DNA from: Cristatella mucedo
Taxonomy: Eukaryota > Bryozoa > Phylactolaemata > Cristatellidae
DNA: 60,000 nt
Direction of reading: 5' to 3'
NCBI GenBank assembly: GCA_009760855.2
Contig: WPIO01000006.1
Span: 3,460,501 to 3,520,500 of the forward strand
A program made the position numbers and the translations under genes. Below the pieces are notes generated by a model that was given only the letters and a program-made list of their open reading frames with translations, did not search any database and was not told where the DNA came from. Shown piece after piece: positions 9,526 to 24,500 of this stretch; position 1 is the first letter of the stretch; each line of letters opens with the position of its first letter.

Positions 9526-12500
9526 CTGCAGAACACAAAAACAGCATACGCTTAAAACGGAGTGAGCACGACAACAGCAGAGCACTTCAAGGCGAGCCAG
9601 ATAGAAAAACCTCGACGGATGGAAAGCCCAACCGTACCTAAACCGTAGCTGTGCAGGCCTTCCGTATGTGCGGCCCGAAGTCTCGAGACCAGCTCAGCGC
9701 TGTCAAAGCCGGCGTTGTCAGCAATTATTATCGGGATCTACAGCAAAGATCAGAACATGCCAGAGCACCGGATGCAATGCCGAGCAGCAGCACGCGGCCG
9801 ACGACGAGGCTGTGGTCTGGCTGGCTACTAGAACTCGCAGTACCTGTCGAAGCGCTTTGGCATACGACTCCATGGCAACCGCTTCTTTGCCCGCCGTCTT
9901 CTCTGCCAGCTTTGACACAGCGTTTGCCATCAGCATTTCAGCACTGCCTGTAGTGACAGGAACAGCAGTGCAAAGTAGGACGGTATAATGCCAGTGCAGA
10001 CAGCCAGCAAGGCATTTTTTCCGTCGGGAATGAATGGCAGTTACGGGCCATACATGTCCAAACAGAATAGCGACAACTGAAGGTATTAAGGTGTTCAAGT
10101 GCTTCACCAGAAAATCTGAGGGTTTTGCCTTTAACTCTCACAAACCACATCCAGCACGACAGACGTCGATAATAAAAAAAAAGTGGCTGCTTACATGTAA
10201 GAATACAACATTTTTAAGGTGCCGAACTGGCCCCCCCAAAAAAACGCTGGTCTGCACCAACCCAATAGTCTGCACAGCTGTGGCGAAATGCCAAACGCCT
10301 GCCTTGCAAAACACAGAAAGCCTTGAGCCTGAACTCTAGTTTGCAAACAATAACCGTCCATGCAGAGTCGGTATAATAACAATCATGGGAAAATTGAGAT
10401 ACCCGGACAGCCTTGCCAAAGCCATAGCAGCTACCACACTAGATGACCGCCTCTGAAAAAAAACAAGTAATCATACCAGAACACGGTACCAGGAAATTGA
10501 AGCGTTCACGTCTCCACATTCACAAACCTCATTCAAAACCAACTTTCCACTGGGCACAATTAATAAACTCATTTGATACATGCACGGCTGTGCATTTTTT
10601 TATAGCATGCTATGAGATTTGAGTTCATGGCGGCGCCCGATGGAAAAGCACTCGCCAGGCAGAAATTAGTCCGGGTTCTTTTGTATGTCATAGGAAAACA
10701 GGCTAAACTGGGTTCAGCCAGGAATGCATAGCACGAACGAACGAGCACTTCTCCCAGATGCAAAACATTATCTTGACGATGAGAGCCTATCTCACAGAGA
10801 CGTCTTATTGCAGCCACGAAGGTCACTTATACAGACGTCAAGCAAGGCGATATCCAGGCTTTTAGAAATGGGAGGGGGCAAAAATCAAGCTACCTGTGGT
10901 AAAGCCTAAGAGCTACAACCTCACTCGCTGTTTAAACAACCATGAGCATGCAAAGGTTAACTTCCTATCCCGAAGGCACTCAGCACGTACGGTGTGCTCC
11001 GTCGTGGCTACGTTTACCAACTCCAAATACAGTGGTGAAATTTTCCAAGAGGCCGAAGCTGTGTGCCACCCAGTCTGAAAACGTCTAACTAGGCGTTACT
11101 TTCACATTAAACTTCACTAATTAAAACTATGCGGGATTGGTTAGCTCCACATCCAATTAAACTCCACGTGTCTCTGCTGCTCAATCCACTTTGCAGGCTC
11201 TGAAGAACTGCCAGGTGCTTAGGTGGCATGCATTATTTGAGTATTGAAAAGCCACGACTTCCCTTTAATGGTGGTCACAGCTCAAGTCCAGTATTACGTA
11301 GTTAGGACCATTCCAACAAATGAAGTGTCCACTAGAAAGCCGAAGAGGCATCTCAGCCCCAGGAGGACGAGCAATTCCACATTCGTAGGGTGGAAGCCAA
11401 GCTGAATAAACAACTTCCCTCCCGCTGCCGACTGTGGCAAATCCTAAGTAGCCGTCCTGCGCTGCGACTTCCATGCTACTCACTCCTCGATTACCTTTGT
11501 GACTCAGCTGTGCTTCTAATTTTCTTTTTGTCGTCTGAGATACTGGCTAACGTGAGCGCACCGAAAACAGCTTAGGCTTTGAGTGCGCTACAGAAAACAC
11601 TCTACCGCCCACCTAGCTAGTCATCGTGACTTTGTGGAGATATAGGCAAAGATAGATTACATTAATAATAATAATAATAATAATTCACTTGATAAAGTGC
11701 CCTCAGAGAACTTAATCTCTCTCTAGGTGCTTTACATTTGCTGTAAAGTGAAATGCCATTGAATGGTAAGTAAAATCATGCTTGAAAAAAATAAACGAAA
11801 TCAATAATATGGTTATGGGTGACATGCACAGGGTCAGCATGCAAATAAATGTGGTTAGTGGCAGCATGCACAGTGTCAGCACGCATAAGCACATCAAGGA
11901 CGAATCACAGGGACCTACTAAATGCTGTCCTAAATAGGTGTGTTTTTAGGTTTCTTTTAAATGCAGTCAGGTCAGGGGATGTTCTGACGAAGGTCGGGAG
12001 GGAGTTCCAGGCTTTGGGGGCATATGAACTAAATGCACGGTCTCCAAAGGATTTAAGGTTTGTATGAGGTATTTCTAGACTGTTGGATTCCGAAAAGCGG
12101 GTGGTACGATGCTTAGCCTGATGGGGTAGTATATCTGACAAATAGGCTGGAGCCATAGAATGAAGGGACCTAAAAGTGAGCGACAAAACCTTGAAGTCAA
12201 TCCGTTGCTTGACTGGTAGCCAGTGCAGGTCGGCGAGAAGTGGAGTAATGTGGCAACTGCGACGCTCACGACAGACAAGCCTAGCTACATTACGATTTGC
12301 ATTCAAGACAAATCCATCAACACTTCGTATCATGTTTTTTTTTTAAACTGACATGCCAGTGGTTAACAGGGAGGAATATACATACAGCTAGCTCTACCCG
12401 TGATTGGAACGTTCCGCAGGCAAGCAATAAATTGCAGGCAGGCCGTAGTTCAGGCAAGGTCGTGCCTCACTTGTCTTCGAGCAATAGGATTGCCTCATAC

Positions 12501-15500
12501 AGCATGTGAACCTACGATCTGGTCGACGAGCATTTTGCTTGGGGTTGCTCTTGCGGTTCGGTTTGATTTCAGTTCAGCACCGAGGCTGGCTGTACTCTAT
12601 AAGCAGCCCCTTTTTACAATTCTTTATGACTACCCATCCTGATACCTCTATGAGTAGCCCCTCAAACAGCTTGCAAGCGGCCGCCTGAGTATGCAGAAAG
12701 GGTCTCTCGCCAAGCGCTACATTCGCTCACCTCCACCGTACACAATGCGCGTCTCGCGAACCGTCTGCGAGAGGACACACAGGGCGTCGTGCAATGACCG
12801 CTCGGCTTCGTCCAATATCTGCTGCGTGGCTCCTCGCAGTATGATCGTGCAAGCTTCGCCCAGGGCCACTCCTGCAGGAGTCAAATAATCAAATTGCCAG
12901 CATCAGCGCCAACTGGCGCGACCCGCTATGCAACTGGCTGCTCAAATGGCAAAGTTGCACCAGCAGCATGTCTTACCAGAAAACTTGATTAGCTTGTCTT
13001 CGCCAATCATGACTTCTTCAATGAGATCGCAGTGGCCGAGCTTCACAGTATCAGGACTATCGAAGGTTGATACGATTTCCGCTCCTTCAACCAGAAATGT
13101 TTAATCAAATGAATAGATTAAACGCTGCGCGGCTGGCACAACCCCGGGTGCCAGAGGTTTTTCGCACTATCGATCTCTATCAGCATTCTTTCCAACCTAG
13201 GCTTGGCACAAAGATGGTTCATAATCCAGCCTCTGCCTAACAGTGCTAGGGGCGCATGCCAGTTCAGCGAGCAAGGAGTGAAGCCGCCAGCCGATAGTAG
13301 CATGCAGTCAGCAGGTCAGAGTGCGCTTTGACATGAGCGTAGCTTCGAGGGAACATGTGACTCAGGTGCCTGCAAGCACTTGGCAGAGACCCTAGAGAGC
13401 TCAGCCTGCCTAAGCAGCAGCAGGCTCTTGTGCGGCAGAGGGGCGGAAATGGCTCTGGAAGGGGGATGACCGGGCAGTCCAGCACAAATCTATGCACTGG
13501 CAGCATCTATGGGGACATCCATCGACCAGCAACTGCTGCCACATGTCGGGCAGTGCAACAATGCATGCATGGAATATAAGGGCTGCCGGAGTATATGGGA
13601 GGACGGAGAGGGCTAGATCCCTCGATGCCGACAGCCAGGAGACTTGTTGCTCGGTCGCGCTACCCCTACCCAGCTCGACGACAGGTCGCGCAAAACACAC
13701 AATAGCACAGGTTACACTCATTGCAAAATGATGACACTGACAAACAAGCAAGTCTGGCTGCTCTTTTTTGGACATACTGCAAATAACTGGTCATCAGGGA
13801 GCACGGGCCCGCAAACTCACTGCACCAACGACCGATTGACCAGGCTTAGTCAGACCAAGGACCGACTAGACTAAAGATCGGGAATCAACTGAACAAACGA
13901 GCCACTTCCAAGAAACGTCAGCCAGTGATTGGCGGATTGTATAGGATGCCCCTAACCCCGAATGGAACATATTTAAACATCATACACAAAGATTAGTTCA
14001 CAGCACAGACGGAGGGGCAATCTCGAGCACCAAGTATCTGCAAGCAACGGAATCATTCTGCAGCTCCCTTTTGCCAGAAACACTTGTTGGAACCATTGCA
14101 CAGTAGCAGCAAGTCACATACCAAAGAAGCGTGCGCCTAAAGGCAGCAAGTCACGAAAGGCCCTGCAGAAAGATGGCCAGAGGACCTCTGCTCAAACATA
14201 CCAGTAACCAGGGCGAGTCGTTCAACGCCTTCAAAATCAGCATGCTCAATGGCCATAACACCGGCATCAGCAAACAGCTGCTCGGGATAATTGTAGATGA
14301 GCTGCCTGCAGGGAGAGACATGATGAAACGGTTACCGCACTCGATCAAAGGCAAAATGAGGCAGAACTAGTAGGCTCGTAATGCAAGTCTTATCGACACA
14401 CACCACGCTCAAGCAAGACACAGTGAACCCTTCGGCCCCGCAAAGGAGCCACATGGAAATTTGGCCAACCACCGCAGCCACCCATTCCAGCAGTACGCAT
14501 TTTTTTGCCAGGCCACGTTTTGCAGACTCTCATGCCTATGCTGTTTTAGAATGCTAAAAGACAGTTGTACAATCTTTGAAGTTTTGATTGGCTATAATCG
14601 AGACGACATTCACATTTGCAACATTAATCACTACAGCAAAAGGCTAAGCCAGTCACGGGAGTCAAACAAAGTCAGAGACATAGAAAGTAGGTGACAGAAA
14701 GAGAGCGAATGAGGGAGAACGAGCGAGCGCAAGTAAGTGGTTATGAAAATAAGAGAGCGAGTGAGAGCCAAGAGGATCGTGCTCCAAATTCTAATCACGA
14801 GGGTCAACGATGCATTTTTGGGTCGACTTTTCCCGAATGAGCATGTTTGCAGGAAATGCAGCACAAAGCAGCATTTGAAGCAAACATTACTGCCAGTGGA
14901 TAAATGATAGCACTCACACGAATGCAGAGAAAAACTAAAGACAAAATCTCCAATGACAAATCAAACCACATTCGACCTATAAGCACAGAATACCGACCCT
15001 AACAAGACAATGTTTATTTCCTGGTCTCTATAATAAAACATGCCGACGAGGCTTGTAGCTGCATTTCCACTATAGCAACCATTTCCAATTGACTAGATCA
15101 AACAAAACAGCGAAAAACTTGCCTGTTGATGAAAACATTGCATCCATGCTTTAAGATCTTCTGGACTTTATCTTTCATCTTTTCTTTCTCAGCAACCTCT
15201 AGTTCAGCTACCTTTGAAACAGCATCTACACGGACGCGAGATCCAAAAACTTTGATCTTGTCCAAGTCCATAGGCGTGTTTGCGACGAGTATGTTGGCAT
15301 TTTCGACCCTCTTCGGCTGATTGACACCAATTTTCTTGTCTAAGAGGAACCCTGCAAATCAGAAGACCGGTCAGCATAACCACCTATGAGTGGGAAGTAG
15401 CTTTGGTGCCACACAGTTTTTCGTTATGGGTTGGTATTAAGCCGCAGAGATCAAGATTCTGCACACCCATCCCCATTGAGAACCCACTGGGTCCTGCCAT

Positions 15501-18500
15501 TAGAATTAATATTAATATATAATATAATTCATTTGCATAGTGGCCCAAGAGAACAATCTTTATTCGGGCGATTTACATATGCCTCGGGGCTCGAGCCCAC
15601 GAGCTCAGCCAGACCTTGGTCGGGGCGAGCACTTTAAACACGGGACCAAACCTGCTCGGCTTCATAGTCTGGCTGCCTAAGAATGCTTCATTATTTGTAC
15701 ACTGCAAGTACACACCTATATAATCACGGACATTCCTCACACACGCAAGCAAACAGGCAGCCACATAGCTTGGGTTTCTGACATGGGTACATAGGCAGCC
15801 ATTGAAGCCAGATAGCACTATAAATCTCAAGTACAAGAACAGGAATCAGAAGCTTAGTTACATCATGATATTACAAAACGCGACAAATCATATTCAACGA
15901 TGGTGCTATGCGTGCTGCTAGCATAGTCGTGCAGGGCAAAATAGAGCACGCCCAGTAAATCTCCGAGAACAATCAGATAACGAGAGATGCTGCCGGAAAT
16001 GCAAATGGCATCTGGCCGGAGAATAACGCCGGCAGCTACTTGCAATAAGGTCAAGCAGAGGACAAAACCATCGATAGAGTATGCAGGTCATCCATCCTAT
16101 TGTATTATCCTCCTCCAAATTGGGAATACCGACTAAACATACAAAATGGTAGACTGAAGTACTGCGACATATCACATCTCTTGCATTTTATAGCAAATGC
16201 TAAATGTACTGGACTCACAAGGTGGTAACAGCAGAACACTACTCCACCGGGTGGGCTCAGTCATAATGGCTGACAACAGACCGGCATGTGTCAACGAAAC
16301 ATGTGCACATAGTTTAAAGACCGCAAGGCTAACAGGGAAAATGCGACTCCAGCAACGCCAAAACTGCTCTGCAAAGCTTCTTAGAAGCATTTGCCAAGCA
16401 AGCTATCAGGGACAGCCTGAATCCCGTCTTGTTTGGCTGCCTGAAAGACGAAGAGCTACCTATAGTGGCATATATAAATGTTGCAAGTGTCGGTTTTCGA
16501 CAGAAAGTAGCAGTTAAAGAAACGTTTTAATATTGCGGCCATGAACTTTCCTGCAGCACGAAGCTAGTCAAAGCTGCCGGATCGATACAAACAAACATTC
16601 AGCTATACACCGTCTACAGCACCGGGCCTGACCCGGGCTTATGCTATGGCATCCAGTTGATTCAATCTGCTTCCATGGTAATGCAGAAAACTGATTTATG
16701 TATCGTCGGGCTCGGGCAGTTAGGCAGCAGCTAGGCATTTCTACAGATTCAGCAGTGAGCCTGATTGGTCCCCGATTTAGCTCATTGCACCTTTAATTTA
16801 ATTACAGAAACCATTCACTTTTTAATTATAGGAACATACTTTATTCTTAAACACACTGAATGCACACGGAGATGAACGTTCCCTAGACTTGCTTTGATCA
16901 CCCTAAACGGTGAGCACCATATGATCCAATACCGTGCTATTTTGTAGAACGAAACTAAAGCAGCAGCACCGATAGATTTGAACGACTGCATCAGCAAAGG
17001 TAATAAAACATGCATTCGTCACGACGAGGCGCTGCCATGCTAATCCATAACAAACCACAACGGAAAGACCGCATGCATTTGAACACTCGCCTTCGTCGAG
17101 GTAGGAGTCATGCAGTTGACCACCTAGCTTCTTGATTATTTGAATAGCATCGAGGTTACCACTGCCCTGCAAACGCATAAGCCGAATACTAAGAATTACA
17201 CCCAAACACAAACCATACACGGCCGGACATTCAACTCGAACATATCTAGAGTCAACATTGCAAGGAAAAACCGCATGAATTGCGCAAATGCTAATAGCAT
17301 TAGATCAGCTAAAACAAAAGAGCAGCCACGGAATGTACTGCGGCAAAGCTTAGGTTCCCACTAGCTCCTTAGGCAGGCAGCGGTTTTTTTTAATTCATAA
17401 CCTTTCTTTAGACGCTATCTTAACAGCTAATACTTTGGCAACCGTGACTGTAAACATAAACAAGTACAGCACAGATGCCAGAAATACTTGGAACACCCTT
17501 ACCTTCAGCCTTAGCACTGCATCGACACAAAGGTTTGCGAAGTAGTCTTTTCGGCCGGTGAGAATCTTCGAGCTAATAGTAGTCCGAGCAATGTTGAGAA
17601 GATCTTCACGGAAGAGCGCTGGATCAGTCCTTGAGGAAAAAACAGCTATTACCATGCAAGCCATTATGCCAAATGACTCATGCTGAACACGGCCACTGCT
17701 TTGGTCTTTAAATCCAAAAAAAATGCAGGTGCCCACATGTACCACTTGCCTGTACCACTTTGCTAAAAGGAGCTGTGAGGAGGTCCCTCAGACCTGCACT
17801 ATATATATTAAATACTAGCTGATTTAACAGCTTTTTTTCGATCTCGGCAGAAGGGCCTTAAATGCTATCACCACCGCTTGCAGCGGCAAGAAAGGATCGT
17901 CCACAAAAGGATTCGAACCCAGGACCTCGTGAAGAGGAGCTACTTTACCTAGTGGGCCATCATGGCCTAGCTGAAGTGGTTCATCAGCTTGAGCCAACTC
18001 ATGCTCTCAGGTTTCCTCAGGTCAATAAATTGGCTCTCCTTTCCTTAACTGAAAGAGTGATGGCGACATTAGAAAATTGTCAGCAGGTCCAGGTACTCAA
18101 GTGTCACAATTATTTGGGCAACAACACATTCCTTCCTGCTGCCGAAAGTTGCACTTTCTTCGTCCGGACACTCGACACAACCATTTCTATGCCACTTCCT
18201 CAACTGTCAGGTACTAGCCTAGCTGTGCTTCGGATTGTGTTCTTCGAAGCACGGCCAAGTCTGCTAGCGATCGAGTGCTGAAGGCTGCTTGGGTTTGAGC
18301 ATGCTGTGGAAAAATGCAGGCCTAGTTTTCTGAGACCGAGATGGGGTATAGATACACACGACAAAGAAAAGCAAACAATAACTCCCACATGTTCAATTAC
18401 GGAGTACTGGAGTAAGTATCTCAACTGCTAGCTACAATTGCTCTCCATCTCTTTGCCACATCACAAGAAGTGAGAACAAAAGCCGAGCTGAACCGCAAAA

Positions 18501-21500
18501 ATGTTGATGAAGAAAAAAACTACATCATAACTGTTGGACAAGCCAAGACCAGATGAGCATCTAGAACGGAGTTAAGACTGGCAAATGATATGCCAAACAC
18601 GTTGTGGCATACAGAGACTAAAGCCAGTGATGGACACTAGCAGCCAGCAGAGCATAAATTCGGATTCCCATATGGACTGAATTGATCTCGCAGATGGGAG
18701 AGCTGCGAGCGCAGAAAGATGTCGATTATCAAAAACACCAAGTAAAAAGACTGCGTCAATCAACTTACACGAATGTGAAGTGCAACCAGCACTCAACCAG
18801 TGCATAGATTTTGGTTCTTGGATAAACCTATATTTAGTTGCAGCATGCATTAATTTATAAAGATCCCAGAGAGCATGCAACAAGCACAGCCTGCCCTTAT
18901 GTGGTGGCAGTCTGCAGACCAGCATCGGTTACACGTCACATACCATCGAGTGCATTGTACCGACAAAAAGCAAGCAAGAATACTTATTTGCTTATAACTT
19001 AGACGCTGGAGACGTGGGGCTCTCTTTTAACATGGCTCTGCCGCCGGGCCACAAGCAGTCTCAGTCTGGAGGAAACAGCAGCTTAAGCGAGGGAACACAG
19101 CTGGCAACCGACTTAAAAAGCACGAGGTCGGCAGTCAACATCTCTAAGTGGGGGTGCGGTGATGACTGACAGCAACAGGAAATCCGAGTATCGATTATTA
19201 ACGAAATTGGCCAGCCACAGTAAGCTTCAACAAACCACATGCCGATTAAAGCTGCATAAGCAATTGGAAATACCTGACGGAAGGCTAATCCTACAATAGA
19301 AATACTTCTCACAGAACGGCAGCACACATCCACTACTACTACCTTTTTTTTTTAATAGCTGTCCTAAGGAGCTTAAACTGACCCCTTGCTGACTTGTCTG
19401 ACATTGCAGCAAATGTAAAGCGCCTAGAAAGAGATTGAGTTCTCTGAGGGCGCTTTATCAAGTGCAATATTATTATTATTATCAGAGGCTGGGGCTTAAT
19501 TCCAAGATCCATGAGCCACATCCATCCTTTATCGTGAGAAACATGCTAGGCCCGGCAGTCTAGTTGTCTCGTTTTCTGTCAGTAACTTTATAGTTATAGC
19601 CTCACGGCTAATTTTTTAAGAGATGTTTCATACATACCCATGATCCTTCGCAAATTCGGTGAGTGCACGGCGAGACTCGTCGGTTGCCTTTCGCCAGCCA
19701 GTAATGATCGTTTGTGGGTGGATCTTCTGAGAAACCAAGTTCTCGGCTTCCTGCAAACATGCAAGAGTACTGCAGGAAGCAAACCCCAATTAGGGCAACA
19801 TGAAACCATGGAGACAATTGCACAAATTAGAAAGTAGTCAAAGTTAGACGAATCCTAATGAGAACTAGTAAAGTGAAGGCAAAACAGTGGCAAAAGCAGA
19901 TAAGGAGCTTATTGCAATCAATAGATTCAAGTTTTAAGAGATCTCGCATACAATAAAGCAGCAGGAAATCGAGAGAAAGCCCTCGATCTGTCCTATCCAT
20001 GAATCATGTATTTACTTTCGCCGACCCATAGAAAACGACACAGCCATCAGTTGTACAGTGGACACGTAGACGTAATCATGGCAGGCTTTTTCATCATTTG
20101 TTAATTAATGGTTTGCATAGGTTGACCGTTCTATACTAAATACCATACCCCAAAGCCGACCACGAACGGTATCGACACTTACAGCTCTGCCAGTCGCTTC
20201 TTCTAAGAACTTTGACAAAGCTTGAACCGAGGATTTTATTTGGCCCGGTACAGCCAGTTTCAGTAGGTGGTCATCCTTCTTTGTCGTCACACATGGCCGG
20301 ACATAGAACAGCAAGACGTTCTTACTACAACCCTGGAAATGCATCTTCGCAATGTACCTGACATTCCAGTTCTGAGCCAACGTCACGTTACTTAGGTCCA
20401 TATTGTGCTAGGTGACGATTTTTGACCTTTGATTGGGTTTAGTTACTTTGTCTTCAACAGGCACCGTAAGAGCAGTCTACGCATGTGGTGTAGCCAGGAA
20501 GTGCACAAATAACATCCAGAGCACAAAATTTCATACCAAAAAACCTTGAGCTGTTGGGTTGGTAATTTAGATAATCAGAGTGTAAGTGTACAAAGCACAT
20601 TTTACCATTTTAAAGGTAAAGCATCCTTCGAGACAACAGGTTTTGTAATATGTGAGATCTCGCTGTTTTGCTAACTCAAGTCTGCACTGTCCATATGTAT
20701 CCACATGATGCTGCGAGTCCAAGGGAACAACATATGGTCTGACTATGTTATGGACAAGCCACCCATGGAAAGCAAGTCAATTTTGCTTGCAAACGATGGG
20801 ATTTCTATAAAAGTCGGTTTAGACTACCAAGGAGCCTCTGGTGGCAAAAAGTTGCCCAGCAAATCTAATGTACCACGTCAAAACTTGTGTGTGTGTGTGT
20901 GAGCACACTTGTTCAGACAAATTCCCCAAAGCCATGGTGAATAATTAGCAACAAAACAATGATTCTAGTTCCCATAATCACAGCCGGTGAACAATGGTAC
21001 TCCAAGTTGTTGGGCATACCTTGAGAAGTTCACAAGCCAAAACTACAACAGACGTAGTGCCATCTCCGACTTCGTCGTCTTGCACCTTACTAATGTCAAC
21101 AAGCACTTTTGCTGCAGGATTGTCGACTCCAATAGCTTTCATGATAGTCGCACCATCATTTGTAACCGTTACAGAATCAGATTGACCGGTAGACTGTAGA
21201 ATCTTGTCCTACAGCAACATTTGAGTGCATGTGAACATTATAAACTATTAACCCATAGAGAATACACACAGAACATACAGAGCTCATGCAGGCTAGCCTC
21301 GCAGTAAAAGTGTTCATAGAAAGAGCTAAACTTGAGTAGCGCTGTGGCGATATAAGCAGAGCATTGGGGAAGTGAAACTTGACTAGGCATAGAAAAAATC
21401 GTTTCCAGCTACAAATGCACTTAGATACCAACGTGACCTTACTATAGGACTCAACCAAACTTTTACCAGGGCTCTGCTACAAGCTACAATGTAAGACAAA

Positions 21501-24500
21501 CAACGGGTTAAAAATGGATCCGTTTTTGGAGGCAAGACAAGTTGGAGGATGCTGAAGCCTTAGTAAGGCACTTGACACAAAGCTCGACAAATTATTATAA
21601 GAACAAATGGACAAGAAACAATTATTGACAACATTACAAGAACATTGCAGCCATATAAATATGCGAAAGTAGATTCCTTAGCAGAGGCTGATGACAAGGG
21701 TGTGTGTGCAATCAGAAAGAAAGGCTGTCCATAGGAACTTGCTGGATTGAAAGTCGGGTATGCTAGAGAATGACGAATGTTGGAGCAAATTAGGAGCTGT
21801 TTCACCACGGCGGCTTACTAACAATTTCACTAGCTCCCTGGTTCTGCCTAGGCTGGACTACTGCAATTCCGTTTTGGCTCGATGACTCAGCCACGACAAG
21901 TCTGTTGGCCACCGTATGCATACCAAAAGTGGCTTACGCTTTGAATTTGCTAAAGAAAACTCTTAATCACATTACATGACATTAGAAATTTTGCAGGACT
22001 TGCCTGGCCACGAAACATGCTGCATAGAACCAGAAACGGCCCGTTTTCGGACAGCCCATGGGCTGTCATCTCTTAACCTGCAGCACATTAACACGAGACC
22101 GATCACACAGAAGATTCTCCAGTAATTGATCATGCTAACATGGGAACGAATGATGCTGAGGATGCCCGTGATTCTAAAAATTCAACCGTGATCGTTTTAG
22201 GTGAGCTCTCTACAGATCAAGGTCTTGCTGGGTTTTGTCCATGTGGAGCAATCAACATTCTCAAAAAAATTTGAAAAAACTCCTCGAGATGCATATATTT
22301 GTTTAATGACTCAAATATAATTTGATTAATAAGGCAGGAGGACATTATTTAAAATCACAACCTAGCACGAAGTGAGTCGTCTCACCAGTTAACGAGGCAC
22401 AAGAGCCAGCTGAGTAGGTCATCCCACGTTGGACATGCTAGTATTATAATCAAGCAAGCAGCACATGCAATCTCCGTTAGGTGTTCGAACTAGATTTCTT
22501 GCACATTTTCAGCCAATCGATTATTCAGCACTTCAATGATAACGTGATGCTAGCTGTTCTGTTGCGCCATGAAAATGAATCGACTTCACGAGTCTGGCCC
22601 GGTCGTAATTCATACAAGTTGAAAATAAATGTCCAAAAGTCTGTCTAAAGCCGAAACTCAACAAAATACGTAAAATAAAAATCTCGCCATTTGCTACAGC
22701 CTCACACGGGTGCCAGAAAGCAAGATATTCGCAGGATTTACTGAAAAGGGGGTGGGAGGACAGTGCTCCTCTCAATGCACCTAAATTAAAGTCGATACAC
22801 TGCTTGATTGGGAGCCAGTGTAGGTGGGTGATAAGTGGCGATTGCTAGTTCACGACAGACAAGCTTGGCTGCAGAGTTTTTCAACCATTTTAAGGGCCTC
22901 ATCGTACAGATTGGAAGACATGAGAGTAATGAGAGTGACGGGATGTTTTAAATGCATGGACCAACTTGATGTGGTAGCCCTGTCTAAGCAGGGTCGAACT
23001 TTTTTGCTACTTAGCCATGAGTTGGCTGGCATGACTGGAGCAAATATATGGTTGTAACTTTGCAGATGATGCAGATGAAGCATGTCACTTGGTTAGCAAT
23101 AATAATAATAATAATAATAATGCACTTGATAAAGCGCCCTCCGAGAACTTAATCTCTCTCTAGGCGCTTTACATTTTCTGAAAGTTCACTTTAGAACAAG
23201 ACACCAAGCACATCCCATCAAGAGGGTTAGGGATCACGCAAATAAACAAAAACAAAAGGATTTAAATGCAATTTCGAATCATAGGCAAGCACAATGCGCA
23301 CGTGCACACATACAAGGTTAAACAAGGCCGGTCGATGAGGTAGACTTACCATGCCCTTTGGTCCTAGAGTGCTCTTGACCAAGTCCCCAATAGCAATAGC
23401 CCCAACAAATGATGACTGAAAGCAAAAGCAATGACAACTTACTGGATAAAGCAGCAGGTGAATACTAGCCGCGAGTCTAGCAGCTGCACCAGCACCCATC
23501 TTCTGACTATTTAGCATAGAGGCGTTGCTATAGGAACAGAGAGTGGCATACATTCATAAAAGCCTCGGCGCACAAACACGACTCTTTGAAGTAATAACTG
23601 GTTATACAGCTAGCACCACTCGATAAAACCAAGTGCCCAAGAGCTGAATTGGTTACTTAGTTGGCCAAAATGTGAATTTTTTATGCGAATTTAATAGACC
23701 GTGCTTAATAGAACTCGCTAGATTTGTGAAGCATTGCCATATTGAATTTAAAAGCACTGTCGTATTAAACTTTAACAAAATCTAAAGTATGACACCAAGC
23801 AGTAGTACTACTTGCAGCTGAGAAGCATGTAGTGGCATTCACAAGTATTCTGTGAAGCGAGTCTTGATAAGGTTGATCTGAATGAGGAATTCATAGTCTG
23901 CTGAATAAATGCAACTCTCAAGATCTCCCTGTTTTGCTAACTCAAGTCTGCACTGTCCATACGTATCCACATGATGCTGCGAGTCCAAGGGAACAACATA
24001 TGGCCTGACTGTTACTCTGCCTGCTGTAATTTGGTTCACGGTAGCACACTATAAGCAAATAAAGGCTTATGAGGCCTCAAAGCTTGCTGGTACATTAGAA
24101 GGCTGGTAGGACAACTGTGTGCCGGGCCAAGCCCAGCAAAAAAACTCGACAAGCACAGGGCGACTGATGCATCACGCATACTTTCAGCCTGCTGTGTGAG
24201 TGAAAAGGCATCCCGTAGCCTCCTGGTAACTTACTGTAACATTACTGGCTTTTCCATTCGTGAAGCCACGACAAAACCATGACTACTCTCATTGTGGGTC
24301 AAAACACAAAGTACAAACTGCTCTAGGCTACAGCAACATCGGAGCTGTTAGGCCGGTGCATCAAACAGCTCGAACGGTTGTAAAACCGCGCTAAGCGTGC
24401 CGACTCCATGCACCAAGCGAACCGCAATTTGCCAGAGAGCTTCCATACAGCTCTGTCAGGCTGCATCTAGCCAAACCAGTGGTGGGGAGGTAGCAATTTC

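Larger units (their letters stand above)
9948..12730 (-). other. CCT2 intron 11, 2.8 kb
   Basis: It contains a LINE-2 3' end in plus orientation (11415-11663) whose tail meets the (AAT)n tail of a minus-strand LINE-1 fragment (11664-12288). The stretches 9960-11410 and 12300-12720 show nothing I recognise. Confidence 0.65.
17630..19637 (-). other. CCT2 intron 5, 2.0 kb
   Basis: Contains a SINE-A copy (17815-17970, minus), a LINE-2 ORF-end fragment (17972-18075, plus) directly beside it, and a LINE-1 tail (19406-19483, plus). 18100-19390 shows nothing recognised. Confidence 0.65.
21209..23349 (-). other. CCT2 intron 3, 2.1 kb
   Basis: Contains a LINE-2-like remnant at 21826-21990, a LINE-1 internal fragment at 22780-23015 (minus) and a LINE-1 tail at 23098-23180 (minus). 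Other parts show nothing recognised. Confidence 0.65.

Noticed and set aside
13796-13900. Possible further MITE copy (GACCGACTAGACTAAAGA words)
   Set aside because: Only short words match MITE copy 2; no inverted ends were found.
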